The notes under the pieces were generated by a model. That model saw nothing but the letters and a program-made list of their open reading frames with translations. It did not search any database and was not told where the DNA came from. Made by a program: the position numbers and the translations under genes. Below are positions 37,671-46,193 of a DNA stretch of 64,000 bases, piece after piece. Location of the stretch: the NCBI GenBank assembly GCA_029071325.1, contig JAIEAP010000004.1:62001-126000 (forward strand). Reading direction: 5' to 3'. Numbering within the stretch: the first letter of the stretch is position 1; every line of letters begins with the position of its first letter. Source of the DNA: Lachnospiraceae bacterium. Its GTDB lineage: Bacteria > Bacillota > Clostridia > Lachnospirales > Lachnospiraceae.

Positions 37671-38259
37671 GTGCATCCGACAGACAGGATGATGTCAAGG
37701 AACCGTCGTATCATCCCTGCTAGAAAGGCATGCTCTGCTTCGCAGGTTTGCAGCCATACGGAAGAGCACCTTGAGCCGGTGCGTGCAAATTTCGTTGCCG
37801 TCGGGATATCATAAGTTCTGTGTCTTTTTATGCTTCGACAATCCCTCCGGTTCTGTCCGTCTGCTGAGTGACATGCGGCTTCGGTTTTTAGCATCTCTAG
37901 ATGGGCGTTCCTCTGTGGTCGATATAAGCAGGCCGCTCCCATAACTCGCTTCAAAACAAGAGCAGCTTATGGTCTGTATGCTCAAACAATGTCCGCAGCC
38001 TGCACGTCACATCAGAACGCCCATCAAGAGACGCACAAAACCTGCAGATTGCATGTCCTCATGCAGACGGACAGATACCGGGGATTGTTCGAACGTTAAA
38101 AAGACACAGATCATCGCATATGATATCCCGGCGGCAACTGAAATTTCAGCACAAGGCGAGCCGTGCACTTTCGTATGGCTGCAAACACGGGAAGGGGCAT
38201 GGCTTTTGTGGCAGGAAAGGCATGACGGGTTCTTTACAATATCTGTTTGCTAAATGCAA
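37671..38259 (+). repeat. Long inverted-repeat element, copy C
   Basis: A ~589-bp member of the copy A/B family filling most of the 684-bp gap before glmS. Examples of pairing are GGGATATCAT near 37802 with ATGATATCCC near 38120, and AGATGGGCG near 37900 with CGCCCATC near 38016, where both arms have changed relative to copies A and B. One heptamer is imperfect: GCATCTC at 37891 faces GAGACGC at 38028. The fixed asymmetric spots seen in A and B are present. Confidence 0.88.
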
Positions 38260-38280
38260 GGATTCAGGATAAAAAAACAC

Positions 38281-38309
38281 TGGATAGTATTACTGTTTTC
38301 ATATATAAT
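38281..38309 (+). promoter_or_regulatory. Possible glmS promoter following element copy C
   Basis: TATAAT at 38304-38309, preceded by TATA; the -35 (TGGATA, 38281-38286, 17 bp away) is poor. It lies 42 bp before the glmS ATG and about 22 bp after the element end, matching the promoter position after copies A and B. Confidence 0.4.
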
Positions 38310-38350
38310 GAAACGATAGATAGTAATGATGACATTGGGAGGATTGTAGC

Positions 38351-40177
38351 ATGTGTGGTATTGTGGGTTACATCGGAAAGAAGCAGGCGGCGCCTATTTT
38401 GCTGGACGGTCTGGCGAAGCTGGAATACCGGGGATACGACTCTGCCGGAATGGCAGTGTATAACGGCGAGAAGATACAGATGGCGAAGGCAACCGGACGG
38501 CTGAAGGTGCTCAGTGAGATGACTTATGAGGGAGAGACGCTGCCGGGAACGGTAGGGATTGGTCATACGCGCTGGGCAACCCATGGAGCTCCTACTGACA
38601 GCAATGCCCATCCGCATTTCAATGAGACGGAGACCATTGCCGTGGTACATAACGGTATCATTGAGAATTATATGAAATTGAAGAAGAAGCTGGAGGATAA
38701 GGGATATCAGTTCAGCTCTGAGACGGACACGGAGGTAGTGGCGCACCTTCTGGATTACTATTATAAGGGAGATCCCCTGGAAGCCATCACCAAGATCATG
38801 CACCGGGTGGAAGGCTCCTATGCGCTGGGAATCATATTTGCGGAGCATCCGGATGTGATCTATGCGGTGCGCAAGGATAGTCCGCTGATCGTAGGCAGGA
38901 GCGGGGAGGGAAGCCTGATCGCTTCCGATGTGCCTGCAGTGCTGAAGTATACCAGGAATGTATATTTTATCGAGAATGAAGAAATCGCCAGGCTGTCTAC
39001 AGAGGCTATTGTTTTTTTTAATGTGGATGGAGAGTCTATAGAGAAGGAATCGAAACAGATAGAGTGGGATATCCATGCTGCGGAAAAGGGCGGTTACGAG
39101 CATTTCATGCTCAAGGAAATGAATGAGCAGCCGGCTACTGTCCGGGACACCATCAGCCCGCGTATTAAGGATGGGGAGATTGTGATCGAAGAGCTGGGAA
39201 TGGGGGACGAGGAAATCCGTCAGATTGATAAGATTCATATCGTAGCCTGCGGCTCGGCATATCACACGGGATTTACCAGTAAATATGTCTTTGAGGGACT
39301 GGCACGGATACCCGTGGAAGTGGATCTGGCATCCGAATTCCGTTATCGCAACCCAATCCTGAATAAGAATACGCTGGTGATCATTATCAGTCAGTCCGGT
39401 GAGACGGCAGATTCGCTGGCGGCATTGCGTATGGCGAAAGAATGCGGGGTTACAACGCTGGGTATCGTGAATGTGGTGGGAAGTTCTATCGCAAGAGAAG
39501 CGGATAAGGTTATGTATACCTGGGCGGGACCGGAGATCGCCGTGGCAACTACCAAGGCATACAGTGCGCAGCTGGTGGCACAGTATCTGCTCGCCATATT
39601 ATTTGCCAAGGTGAGAGGTAAGATTGACGCGGAGCAGGTAAGCACCATGCTTCATGACCTTAAAAAACTGCCGGATCAGATAGAACTCCTCTTAAGTCAT
39701 AAAGAGAGGATACAGAAATTTGCGAACCGCTTTATTGCGGCGCGGGATGTGTTCTTCCTTGGACGCGGTATTGATTATGCCATTTCCATGGAGGGTTCCC
39801 TGAAACTGAAGGAAATCTCTTATATTCACTCCGAGGCGTATGCGGCAGGAGAACTGAAGCATGGAACGATTTCCCTGATTGAGGAGGGGACGCCTGTGAT
39901 TGCGGTGGCAACCCAGAATGAGATTCTGAAGAAAACCATCAGCAATGTGGTGGAGGTCAGAAGCCGCGGTGCCTTTGTCATGGCAGTGACTACCGAGGGT
40001 ACGGCAGAGATGGAGAAGACGGCAGACTATGTGGTGTATATTCCCCAGACCAATGCATATTTTTCCAATTCTCTGGCGATCATTCCACTGCAGTTGTTCA
40101 GCTATTATGTTGCCGTGGGTAAGGGATGCGATGTAGATAAACCCCGTAACCTTGCAAAATCGGTAACTGTGGAATAG
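38351..40177 (+). CDS. glmS: Glutamine-fructose-6-phosphate aminotransferase
   Basis: 608 residues, the full family length. The N-terminal glutaminase begins with Cys2 (MCGIVGYIG) and has GHTRWATHG and NGIIENY. Two SIS sugar-isomerase domains follow (CGSAYHTG, ISQSGETADSL, TTKAYSAQ) and the C-terminal ends KSVTVE. It makes glucosamine-6-phosphate from fructose-6-phosphate and glutamine, the entry to UDP-GlcNAc for peptidoglycan and the adjacent glycan locus. I found no glmS ribozyme core in the leader; instead, element copy C ends about 90 bp upstream. Confidence 0.95.
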   Translation: MCGIVGYIGKKQAAPILLDGLAKLEYRGYDSAGMAVYNGEKIQMAKATGRLKVLSEMTYEGETLPGTVGIGHTRWATHGAPTDSNAHPHFNETETIAVVHNGIIENYMKLKKKLEDKGYQFSSETDTEVVAHLLDYYYKGDPLEAITKIMHRVEGSYALGIIFAEHPDVIYAVRKDSPLIVGRSGEGSLIASDVPAVLKYTRNVYFIENEEIARLSTEAIVFFNVDGESIEKESKQIEWDIHAAEKGGYEHFMLKEMNEQPATVRDTISPRIKDGEIVIEELGMGDEEIRQIDKIHIVACGSAYHTGFTSKYVFEGLARIPVEVDLASEFRYRNPILNKNTLVIIISQSGETADSLAALRMAKECGVTTLGIVNVVGSSIAREADKVMYTWAGPEIAVATTKAYSAQLVAQYLLAILFAKVRGKIDAEQVSTMLHDLKKLPDQIELLLSHKERIQKFANRFIAARDVFFLGRGIDYAISMEGSLKLKEISYIHSEAYAAGELKHGTISLIEEGTPVIAVATQNEILKKTISNVVEVRSRGAFVMAVTTEGTAEMEKTADYVVYIPQTNAYFSNSLAIIPLQLFSYYVAVGKGCDVDKPRNLAKSVTVE

Positions 40178-40190
40178 TCATGGATGATGA

Positions 40191-40382
40191 GTTACTATTC
40201 ACAGCCCCTCCGCACACATGCGCAAAATCAGCCAGCAAGCTGTCTGTTGCTGCTACGCAGCGTTATATTTTGCTTATGTGGGCAGAGTGACTGATTCCAG
40301 TCACATAAGGAGTACCGTACAGCTTCTTACAAGCAAGCTTGATGAAGCTGTATGCACTCCTTATGTGGCTGTGAATAGTAAC
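40191..40382 (+). mobile_element. Cloverleaf-type inverted-repeat element, copy 1 (MITE-like)
   Basis: 192 bp bounded by perfect 16-bp inverted repeats (GTTACTATTCACAGCC at 40191 and its complement ending at 40382). Inside are three further hairpins: GCAAAAT...ATTTTGC, GTGACTG-ATTC-CAGTCAC, and CATAAGGAGT...ACTCCTTATG. No transposase is encoded. A second copy is at 56489. It lies in the 306-bp gap between glmS and the HtrA gene; the rest of that gap is A/T-rich leader. Confidence 0.85.
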
Positions 40383-40483
40383 AAAAAACATAATTTTATT
40401 AGATTTTAATCACAATTCGTTCACAAAGTCCGGGTATGATAACGAATATCAATAACTATCAACGGAATGAAGAGGTAGATAAT

Positions 40484-42094
40484 ATGGAACAGAACAGGAT
40501 GAATGGAAACGGATGGAGCAGCCCACAGGACAACCCGGCATATGGAACACAGCCAAATTACGGAAATGCCAACGTACCGTATGGAGCACAGCAAAACTAT
40601 GGAAATGCTAATATGCCGTACGGAGCGCAGCCAGGTTATGGCAACGCCAATGCGCCATATGGAGCGCAGCCGGGGTACGGCGGCGCCAATACATCGTACG
40701 GAGCACAGCCAGGTTACGGCAGTGCCAATACATCATACGGAACACAGTCCGGGAGCGAAAATGCTCCATATGAGGCGCAGCAGGATCATAGTGATACAGA
40801 AGCGGCACAGACCTCCGTGCAGATGGAGACTGAGGATAAGAACGTACCCAAGGCGGAGAAGAAAAAGCATACGTCAGATGGCGGAAAGCGTCCGTTTGGC
40901 ATAACCCTGGCAAAATGTGCGGCGATCGCGCTGGTGTTCGGCCTGGTGGCGGGAAGCGTTTTTGCAGGGACGAATCATGTGTGGAATCTGGCACTGGCAG
41001 GGGAGGAGGCAGAGCAGCAGGTTTCGGCGGAACAGAAGCCGGAGGATGAGGATAATGATAAGGCAGCAACCACACCGGTGTCTGCCAATGTTTCCGGTAC
41101 GGTGATGGATGTCAGCCAGGTTGTAGAACACGCGATGCCTGCCATTGTCGCTATTACCAATATCAGCGTAGTCAAGTATCCTACATGGTTTGGCGGTGTT
41201 CAGGAAAGAGAGCGTGAAAGCTGCGGCTCCGGTATCATCATCCGGCAGGATGAGGATTATATCTATATTGCCACCAATAACCATGTGGTCAGCGGTGCAA
41301 AACAACTGACGGTTCAGTTCAGTGATGATTATACGGCTGCCGGTCAGGTGAAGGGAACGGATGAAGCCACTGATCTGGCGGTAGTGGCGGTCCGTATAGA
41401 GGAATTGCCGGAGGATACTCTGGCGGCGATCAAGGTCGCGACGCTGGGATCCTCGGAAGCCTTAAAGGTTGGTCAGCCGTCCATTGCTATCGGAAATGCT
41501 CTGGGATGGGGGCAGTCTGTTACCACAGGATGTATCAGCGCCCTGAATCGAGAAGTGACGGTAGAAGATGAATATACGGGGGCTTCTGTCACCAATGAAC
41601 TGATCCAGACAGATGCGGCGATTAATCCCGGAAACAGCGGCGGAGCTCTGCTCAATATAAACGGAGAGGTCGTCGGAATCAATTCTGTAAAATACGGTGA
41701 TACTTATGTGGAGGGGATGGGTTATGCAATACCTATTGATACAGCCAGTCCGATCCTGGACAGTCTGATCAACAGTGAGGAAATATCTGGGCGTGCTGCG
41801 TATCTGGGCGTGTACTGCTCAGATGTGACCCAGAGTGTGTCAGACAGCTATGGTATGCCGCTGGGATTATACGTCCGTAACGTTGTGGAGGGGTCTGCGG
41901 CTGAGGCGGCGGGTATTCAGAAAGGCGATGTGATCACAGCCTTTGCGGGCAGAAGTGTCGGTTCTCAGAAGGAACTGGATGAGGCGCTGCAATCCTGCCA
42001 GGCAGGACAACAGGTGGAGATCACATATCAGAGACAGGTCAACGGAGAGTACAGGGAGAATACGGTGACAGTTACGCTGGGCAGTAAAAACTAA
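40484..42094 (+). CDS. HtrA/DegP-family membrane-anchored serine protease
   Basis: About 536 residues. A cytoplasmic N-terminus with five 13-residue YGAQPGYGNANAP-type repeats and an acidic/Lys linker precedes one transmembrane segment (about 140-165). Then comes a trypsin-like domain with catalytic His267 (NNHVV), Asp297 (TDLAVV) and Ser385 (NPGNSGGALL), and a PDZ domain (about 430-530; LGVYCSDV, KGDVITAFAGR). Such proteases degrade misfolded exported proteins. ATG 40484 is preferred as AGAGGT lies about 8 bp before it. The long Tyr/Gly/Pro-rich cytosolic tail is unusual for this family. Confidence 0.9.
   Translation: MEQNRMNGNGWSSPQDNPAYGTQPNYGNANVPYGAQQNYGNANMPYGAQPGYGNANAPYGAQPGYGGANTSYGAQPGYGSANTSYGTQSGSENAPYEAQQDHSDTEAAQTSVQMETEDKNVPKAEKKKHTSDGGKRPFGITLAKCAAIALVFGLVAGSVFAGTNHVWNLALAGEEAEQQVSAEQKPEDEDNDKAATTPVSANVSGTVMDVSQVVEHAMPAIVAITNISVVKYPTWFGGVQERERESCGSGIIIRQDEDYIYIATNNHVVSGAKQLTVQFSDDYTAAGQVKGTDEATDLAVVAVRIEELPEDTLAAIKVATLGSSEALKVGQPSIAIGNALGWGQSVTTGCISALNREVTVEDEYTGASVTNELIQTDAAINPGNSGGALLNINGEVVGINSVKYGDTYVEGMGYAIPIDTASPILDSLINSEEISGRAAYLGVYCSDVTQSVSDSYGMPLGLYVRNVVEGSAAEAAGIQKGDVITAFAGRSVGSQKELDEALQSCQAGQQVEITYQRQVNGEYRENTVTVTLGSKN
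40541..40735 (+). repeat. Five tandem 39-bp coding repeats
   Basis: Five in-frame 39-bp units encode YGxQxxYGxANxx. A sixth, degraded unit follows. Units differ mainly at third positions, so the array is older than the LCP duplication. It encodes the low-complexity cytoplasmic tail of the HtrA protease. Confidence 0.9.
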
Positions 42095-42117
42095 TATGTG
42101 GGATAAAAGGAGAGGGT

Positions 42118-43035
42118 ATGAACACAACACTGATTATTATGGCGGCGGGTATAGGTTCTCGTTTTGGGGGCGGGATCAAGCAGTTGGAGAAAATGGGCCC
42201 CGGCGGGGAAATCCTTATGGATTACTCTATCTATGATGCCAAGGAGGCTGGGTTTGACAAGGTAGTCTTCATTATACGCAGGGATATTGAGCAGGATTTT
42301 AAAGAGGTGATAGGCAACCGGATCGGTGCGCATATTCCGGTAGAATATGTATTTCAGGATATTGCCGACCTGCCGGAGGGATTTACGGTGCCGCAGGGGA
42401 GAACAAAGCCCTGGGGCACCGGGCAGGCGGTATTGTGCTGCAAAGGTGTGGTGAATGAGCCGTATGTGATCATCAATGCGGACGATTATTACGGCAGGGA
42501 GGCGTTTGTAAAGCTGCATACATTTCTGACTGAGCATGCAGGCGGTGGGGAAACGTTTACCCTGGGCATGGCAGGATATATCCTGGAGAATACATTGAGT
42601 GAAAACGGGACGGTCACCAGAGGTGTGTGCAAGGTGGATAGTCAGGGATATTTGGAGCGCATTGAGGAGACAACCGGCATCCGGGCAGATGAGCACGGAA
42701 GGATTCTGTGTGATAATGAAGACGTGCAGGAATGGATACACCCACATGTGAATGTGTCTATGAATATGTGGGCAGGTTATCCTGATTTTCTGGACTACCT
42801 GGAACAGGGCTTTGTGCAGTTCCTGAGCGGTATCAGTGATGATCCTCTGAAAAAGGAGTATCTGCTGCCTACGATCGTGAAAGACCTTTTAAAGGACAAG
42901 CATGCCACAGTAAAGGTGTATGAAACGCAGGACCGATGGTTTGGCGTGACCTATCTGGAGGACAAGCCGTTAGTGGTGGATTCCATAAGAAAGTTGATCG
43001 CGGACGGCGTATATCCTGCGGACTTGTGGGGTTAG
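42118..43035 (+). CDS. Sugar-phosphate nucleotidyltransferase-like protein
   Basis: 305 residues. The N-terminal Rossmann-like motif MAAGIGSRFGGGIKQLEKMG and INADDYYG (metal-binding Asp) place it in the NTP_transferase family that makes NDP-sugars from sugar-1-phosphates. The phosphate loop is longer in Gly than in RmlA or GalU. Substrate is undetermined; family members of this type often sit outside capsule loci. AAGGAGAGG precedes the start, 23 bp after the HtrA stop, and carbamate kinase follows 43 bp later. Confidence 0.75.
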   Translation: MNTTLIIMAAGIGSRFGGGIKQLEKMGPGGEILMDYSIYDAKEAGFDKVVFIIRRDIEQDFKEVIGNRIGAHIPVEYVFQDIADLPEGFTVPQGRTKPWGTGQAVLCCKGVVNEPYVIINADDYYGREAFVKLHTFLTEHAGGGETFTLGMAGYILENTLSENGTVTRGVCKVDSQGYLERIEETTGIRADEHGRILCDNEDVQEWIHPHVNVSMNMWAGYPDFLDYLEQGFVQFLSGISDDPLKKEYLLPTIVKDLLKDKHATVKVYETQDRWFGVTYLEDKPLVVDSIRKLIADGVYPADLWG

Positions 43036-43078
43036 GATAAATGTGATAAGATATTGCAGGAGTGCGGAGGAAATGAAG

Positions 43079-44011
43079 ATGAAGAAGAAAAAGATTGTGA
43101 TAGCATTGGGGCATGAGGCGTTGGGAACTACGCTTCCGGAGCAGAAGAAAGCAACCAAACTAACGGCGAAGGTGATCGCCGACTATATCAAAGAGGAGTA
43201 TCAGGTGGTCATCTCCCACAGCAACGGTCCGCAGGTGGGGATGATCCATACTGCAATGGCAGAGTTCTGCAGGATTTATCCGGAATATACGGCAACACCT
43301 ATGTCGGTGTGTTCGGCCATGAGCCAGGGTTATATCGGATACGATCTGCAGAATGCTATCCGCACGGAATTGTTAAACCGGGGAATCTACAAGCCGGTAG
43401 CTACTGTGCTGACGCAGGTAACTGTGGACCCGTATGATGAAGCATTTTATCATCCCAGCAAGATCATCGGCAGACTGATGACAGAGGAAGAGGCGGATGC
43501 AGAGGAGAAGAAGGGTAACCATGTGGTAAAGCAGGGTGACGGCTACCGCAGGATTGTGGCAGCTCCTAAGCCGATGAATATCGTAGAGATTGATTCCATA
43601 CGGGCGTTGTCGGATGCAGACCAGGTGGTGATCGCCTGCGGCGGCGGCGGAATTCCCGTGTTGGAACAGGATAATAACCTGAAAGGCGCCAGCGCCGTGA
43701 TTGAGAAGGATCTGGCGGCAGGTAAGCTGGCGGATTTATTGGATGCGGATCGGCTGATCATTCTGACCAGTGTGGGACGGGTAGCCTTAAATTACGGAAC
43801 ACCGGAGGAGCAGCCGCTGGATGAATTGACGGTGGAAGATGCAGGACGGTATGCAGCGGAAGGTCATTTCGAGGAAGGAACCATGCTTCCGAAGATTCAG
43901 GCGGCCATCGATTACATTGGTAATTCTGCTGTGCGTTCCGTACATATTGCCAAGCTGGAGTCTGCGCTGGACGGTGTCAGCGGTCTGAAGGGAACCGTAA
44001 TCCATAAGTAG
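43079..44011 (+). CDS. arcC: Carbamate kinase
   Basis: 310 residues, the family length. Motifs are VIALGHEAL (the usual GGNAL position is altered to GHEAL), SHSNGPQVG, AMSQGYIGY, CGGGGIPV and IEKDLAAGKLA. It catalyses reversible phosphate transfer between carbamoyl phosphate and ADP, giving ATP in arginine or agmatine breakdown. No arcA or arcB gene is next to it, so its carbamoyl-phosphate source lies elsewhere. ATG 43079 is used because GGAGG ends 8 bp before it; the ATG at 43073 is too close. The GHEAL variation near the nucleotide site deserves note but the rest is intact. Confidence 0.9.
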   Translation: MKKKKIVIALGHEALGTTLPEQKKATKLTAKVIADYIKEEYQVVISHSNGPQVGMIHTAMAEFCRIYPEYTATPMSVCSAMSQGYIGYDLQNAIRTELLNRGIYKPVATVLTQVTVDPYDEAFYHPSKIIGRLMTEEEADAEEKKGNHVVKQGDGYRRIVAAPKPMNIVEIDSIRALSDADQVVIACGGGGIPVLEQDNNLKGASAVIEKDLAAGKLADLLDADRLIILTSVGRVALNYGTPEEQPLDELTVEDAGRYAAEGHFEEGTMLPKIQAAIDYIGNSAVRSVHIAKLESALDGVSGLKGTVIHK

Positions 44012-44075
44012 CATCGGCATAACGTAACTGTTTTGATGCGTTAGGGCAGATGAGAAGAAAATGCGAGGAAATCAT

Positions 44076-45242
44076 ATGAGCATATGGAACACACATATAT
44101 TGCGCAAAAATACCGGACGGACGACATGGGCGGCTGCGCTGGTATTTCTGCTGGGAATATTCTTGCTGACCGGGTGTGACGGAAAACAGCAGGATATAAC
44201 AGTCCCGGGAACAGAAACGGAGCATTCTGGAACAGAACTGGAAGCTCCAACGGAAGCGACCGAACCAGGAACAGAGCTGGAAACAGAGACAGAAAAGGAA
44301 CCTGAGACCGAGGCAGTGCGGGAACCCGCAGTGCTTAATCCGGATACCGTAATATATGCGGAGGAAACGGTGTATACTACCACCAGGGTAAATGTGCGTA
44401 CAGAGCCGTCTACGGAATCAGAGGTCTACAAGAAGCTGTCTGCAGGTGTAGAGCTTACGCGCAAGGCGAATGACGGAAGCTGGAGTCAGGTTGTGTTAGA
44501 GGAGGGCAGTTATTATATTGCCTCGGATTATCTGACTACGGAGAAGCCCAAAGAACCGGCGGCATATAGTACGAACACCAGTGCAGGAACCGGAATCATC
44601 AGCGGCTCCGGCGGTCACGTCGTGTGTATTGACGCCGGACACCAGCAGTACGGGGACTCTGCCAAAGAGCCGGTAGCGCCGGGATCATCTGAGACGAAGG
44701 CGCGTGTGACCGGGGGAACCTCTGGCGCTACGACGGGACTGACAGAGTATGAATTGAATCTGCAGGTGTCCCTGCGGCTGCGGGATGAGCTGCTTGCGAG
44801 AGGATATACGGTTGTCATGACCAGGGAGACCAATGACGTGAATATCAGTAACAGCGAGCGGGCGGCTATTGCCACCAATGCGGGGGCGGAGATTTTCGTC
44901 AGGATTCACGCCAACGGCTCCACGGACAGCAGCGTAAACGGCGCTATGACCATCTGCCCCACCTCCTCGAATCCTTATGTGAGCGGATTGTACAGTCAGA
45001 GCCGTACCTTGTCGGATCGTGTGCTGGACGGGTTGTGCGGCGCTACAGGTGCCAATAAGCAGTATGTGTGGGAAACAGATACTATGAGCGGCATTAATTG
45101 GAGTACGATGCCGGTGACGATTGTGGAGATGGGATATATGACCAATCCCACAGAGGAGGCGAACTTGGCATCAGATTCCTATCAGAGTCAGATTGCTCAG
45201 GGAATTGCAAACGGAATAGACGCATATTTTTCCGGGAATTAG
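44076..45242 (+). CDS. Lipoprotein N-acetylmuramoyl-L-alanine amidase with SH3b domain
   Basis: About 388 residues. The hydrophobic N-terminus ends in a lipobox (LLTGC), so it is probably lipid-anchored outside the membrane. An acidic Thr/Glu-rich linker (about 35-85) leads to a bacterial SH3 domain ([17 protein letters not shown]) and an Amidase_3 domain: [22 protein letters not shown] and [11 protein letters not shown] (zinc and catalytic residues). It cuts the MurNAc-L-Ala bond of peptidoglycan. Unlike the hydrolases at the start of the window it lacks the surface repeats. GAGGAA lies 5 bp before ATG 44076. Confidence 0.9.
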   Translation: MSIWNTHILRKNTGRTTWAAALVFLLGIFLLTGCDGKQQDITVPGTETEHSGTELEAPTEATEPGTELETETEKEPETEAVREPAVLNPDTVIYAEETVYTTTRVNVRTEPSTESEVYKKLSAGVELTRKANDGSWSQVVLEEGSYYIASDYLTTEKPKEPAAYSTNTSAGTGIISGSGGHVVCIDAGHQQYGDSAKEPVAPGSSETKARVTGGTSGATTGLTEYELNLQVSLRLRDELLARGYTVVMTRETNDVNISNSERAAIATNAGAEIFVRIHANGSTDSSVNGAMTICPTSSNPYVSGLYSQSRTLSDRVLDGLCGATGANKQYVWETDTMSGINWSTMPVTIVEMGYMTNPTEEANLASDSYQSQIAQGIANGIDAYFSGN

Positions 45243-45267
45243 GTATAAAACAAGAAAGGTAAGACAA

Positions 45268-46110
45268 ATGGCGGAGAATCAGAATTGTGCTAGTTCGGGA
45301 AGCTGCGACAGGAGCAGCTGCGAGGGATGTGAGCACAAAAAAGGGAGCGGCTGCTTTCGTGAAGAGCTGAATGCATATTCTAAGATTGGTAAAGTGATCG
45401 GGGTGGTCAGCGGCAAGGGCGGCGTAGGCAAGTCCTTTGTTACGGCATCCCTGGCAGCAGGCATGGTGAAGAAAGGATACCGGGTAGGTATCATGGATGC
45501 AGATATCACCGGTCCCTCCATTCCCAAAATGTATGGCATCCACGGGAAGGCAGTGGGCAGTGAGCAGGGAATTGAGCCGGCTGTCGCTGAGGACGGAACG
45601 AAAATCATGTCCATCAATTTATTGGTAGATACGGAAGAGACGCCTGTGGTATGGCGAGGACCAGTGATCGCAGGTGTGGTGAAGCAATTCTGGACCGATG
45701 TTGTGTGGGGGGAACTGGATGTCCTGTTTGTGGACATGCCTCCTGGTACCGGTGATGTGCCGCTGACGGTATTTCAGTCGCTGCCGGTGGATGGCATCGT
45801 GATCGTCACATCTCCTCAGGAGCTGGTGCAGATGATCGTCAAGAAGGCATATCACATGGCAGATATGATGCACATTCCGGTTGTGGGAATTGTAGAGAAT
45901 TATAGCTATCTGAAATGTCCGGACTGCGGCAGACAGATTACGCTTTTTGGCGAGAGCCATATTGAGGAGACCGCTGCAATGCTGGATGTGCCCTTGCTGG
46001 GACGGATACCTTTAGATCCCTCCTATGCGGCGGCGGCAGATGAGGGAAAATTCTATACACTGGATCATCCGTATGTACAGGATGCGGTGCAGGCAGTGGA
46101 ACAGTTCTGA
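45268..46110 (+). CDS. Mrp/NBP35-family Fe-S carrier ATPase
   Basis: 280 residues. A Cys-rich N-terminus (CASSGSCDRSSCEGC, then C at about 30) precedes the deviant Walker A GKGGVGKS, DADITGPSIP and VDMPPGTGDVP. A CPDCG pair near residue 215 is the cluster-binding CxxC of the family. Proteins of this group bind and pass on [4Fe-4S] clusters. The N-terminal cysteines resemble those of NBP35 and suggest an extra cluster. A strong hairpin at 46116 follows. Confidence 0.9.
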   Translation: MAENQNCASSGSCDRSSCEGCEHKKGSGCFREELNAYSKIGKVIGVVSGKGGVGKSFVTASLAAGMVKKGYRVGIMDADITGPSIPKMYGIHGKAVGSEQGIEPAVAEDGTKIMSINLLVDTEETPVVWRGPVIAGVVKQFWTDVVWGELDVLFVDMPPGTGDVPLTVFQSLPVDGIVIVTSPQELVQMIVKKAYHMADMMHIPVVGIVENYSYLKCPDCGRQITLFGESHIEETAAMLDVPLLGRIPLDPSYAAAADEGKFYTLDHPYVQDAVQAVEQF

Positions 46111-46115
46111 AAATG

Positions 46116-46150
46116 ACAGGTAATTCGCAGAATATGCGGATTGCCTGTTT
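46116..46150 (+). terminator. Hairpin terminator between Mrp and uracil permease genes
   Basis: A 14-bp stem (46116-46129 with 46135-46148, two G-U pairs) with a 5-nt loop, followed by TTTATTATA. The T tract is broken, so partial termination or attenuation is possible. Confidence 0.65.
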
Positions 46151-46193
46151 ATTATAGGTTTCTATATTTACATATCAAAGGAGGAGTTTTTGC

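Noticed and set aside
38240-38350. A glmS ribozyme in the glmS leader
   Set aside because: The gap after element copy C is only about 90 bp and shows none of the conserved core segments.
40405-40440. Promoter for the HtrA gene
   Set aside because: TATGAT at 40435 has no acceptable -35 at 16-18 bp, so it was not listed.
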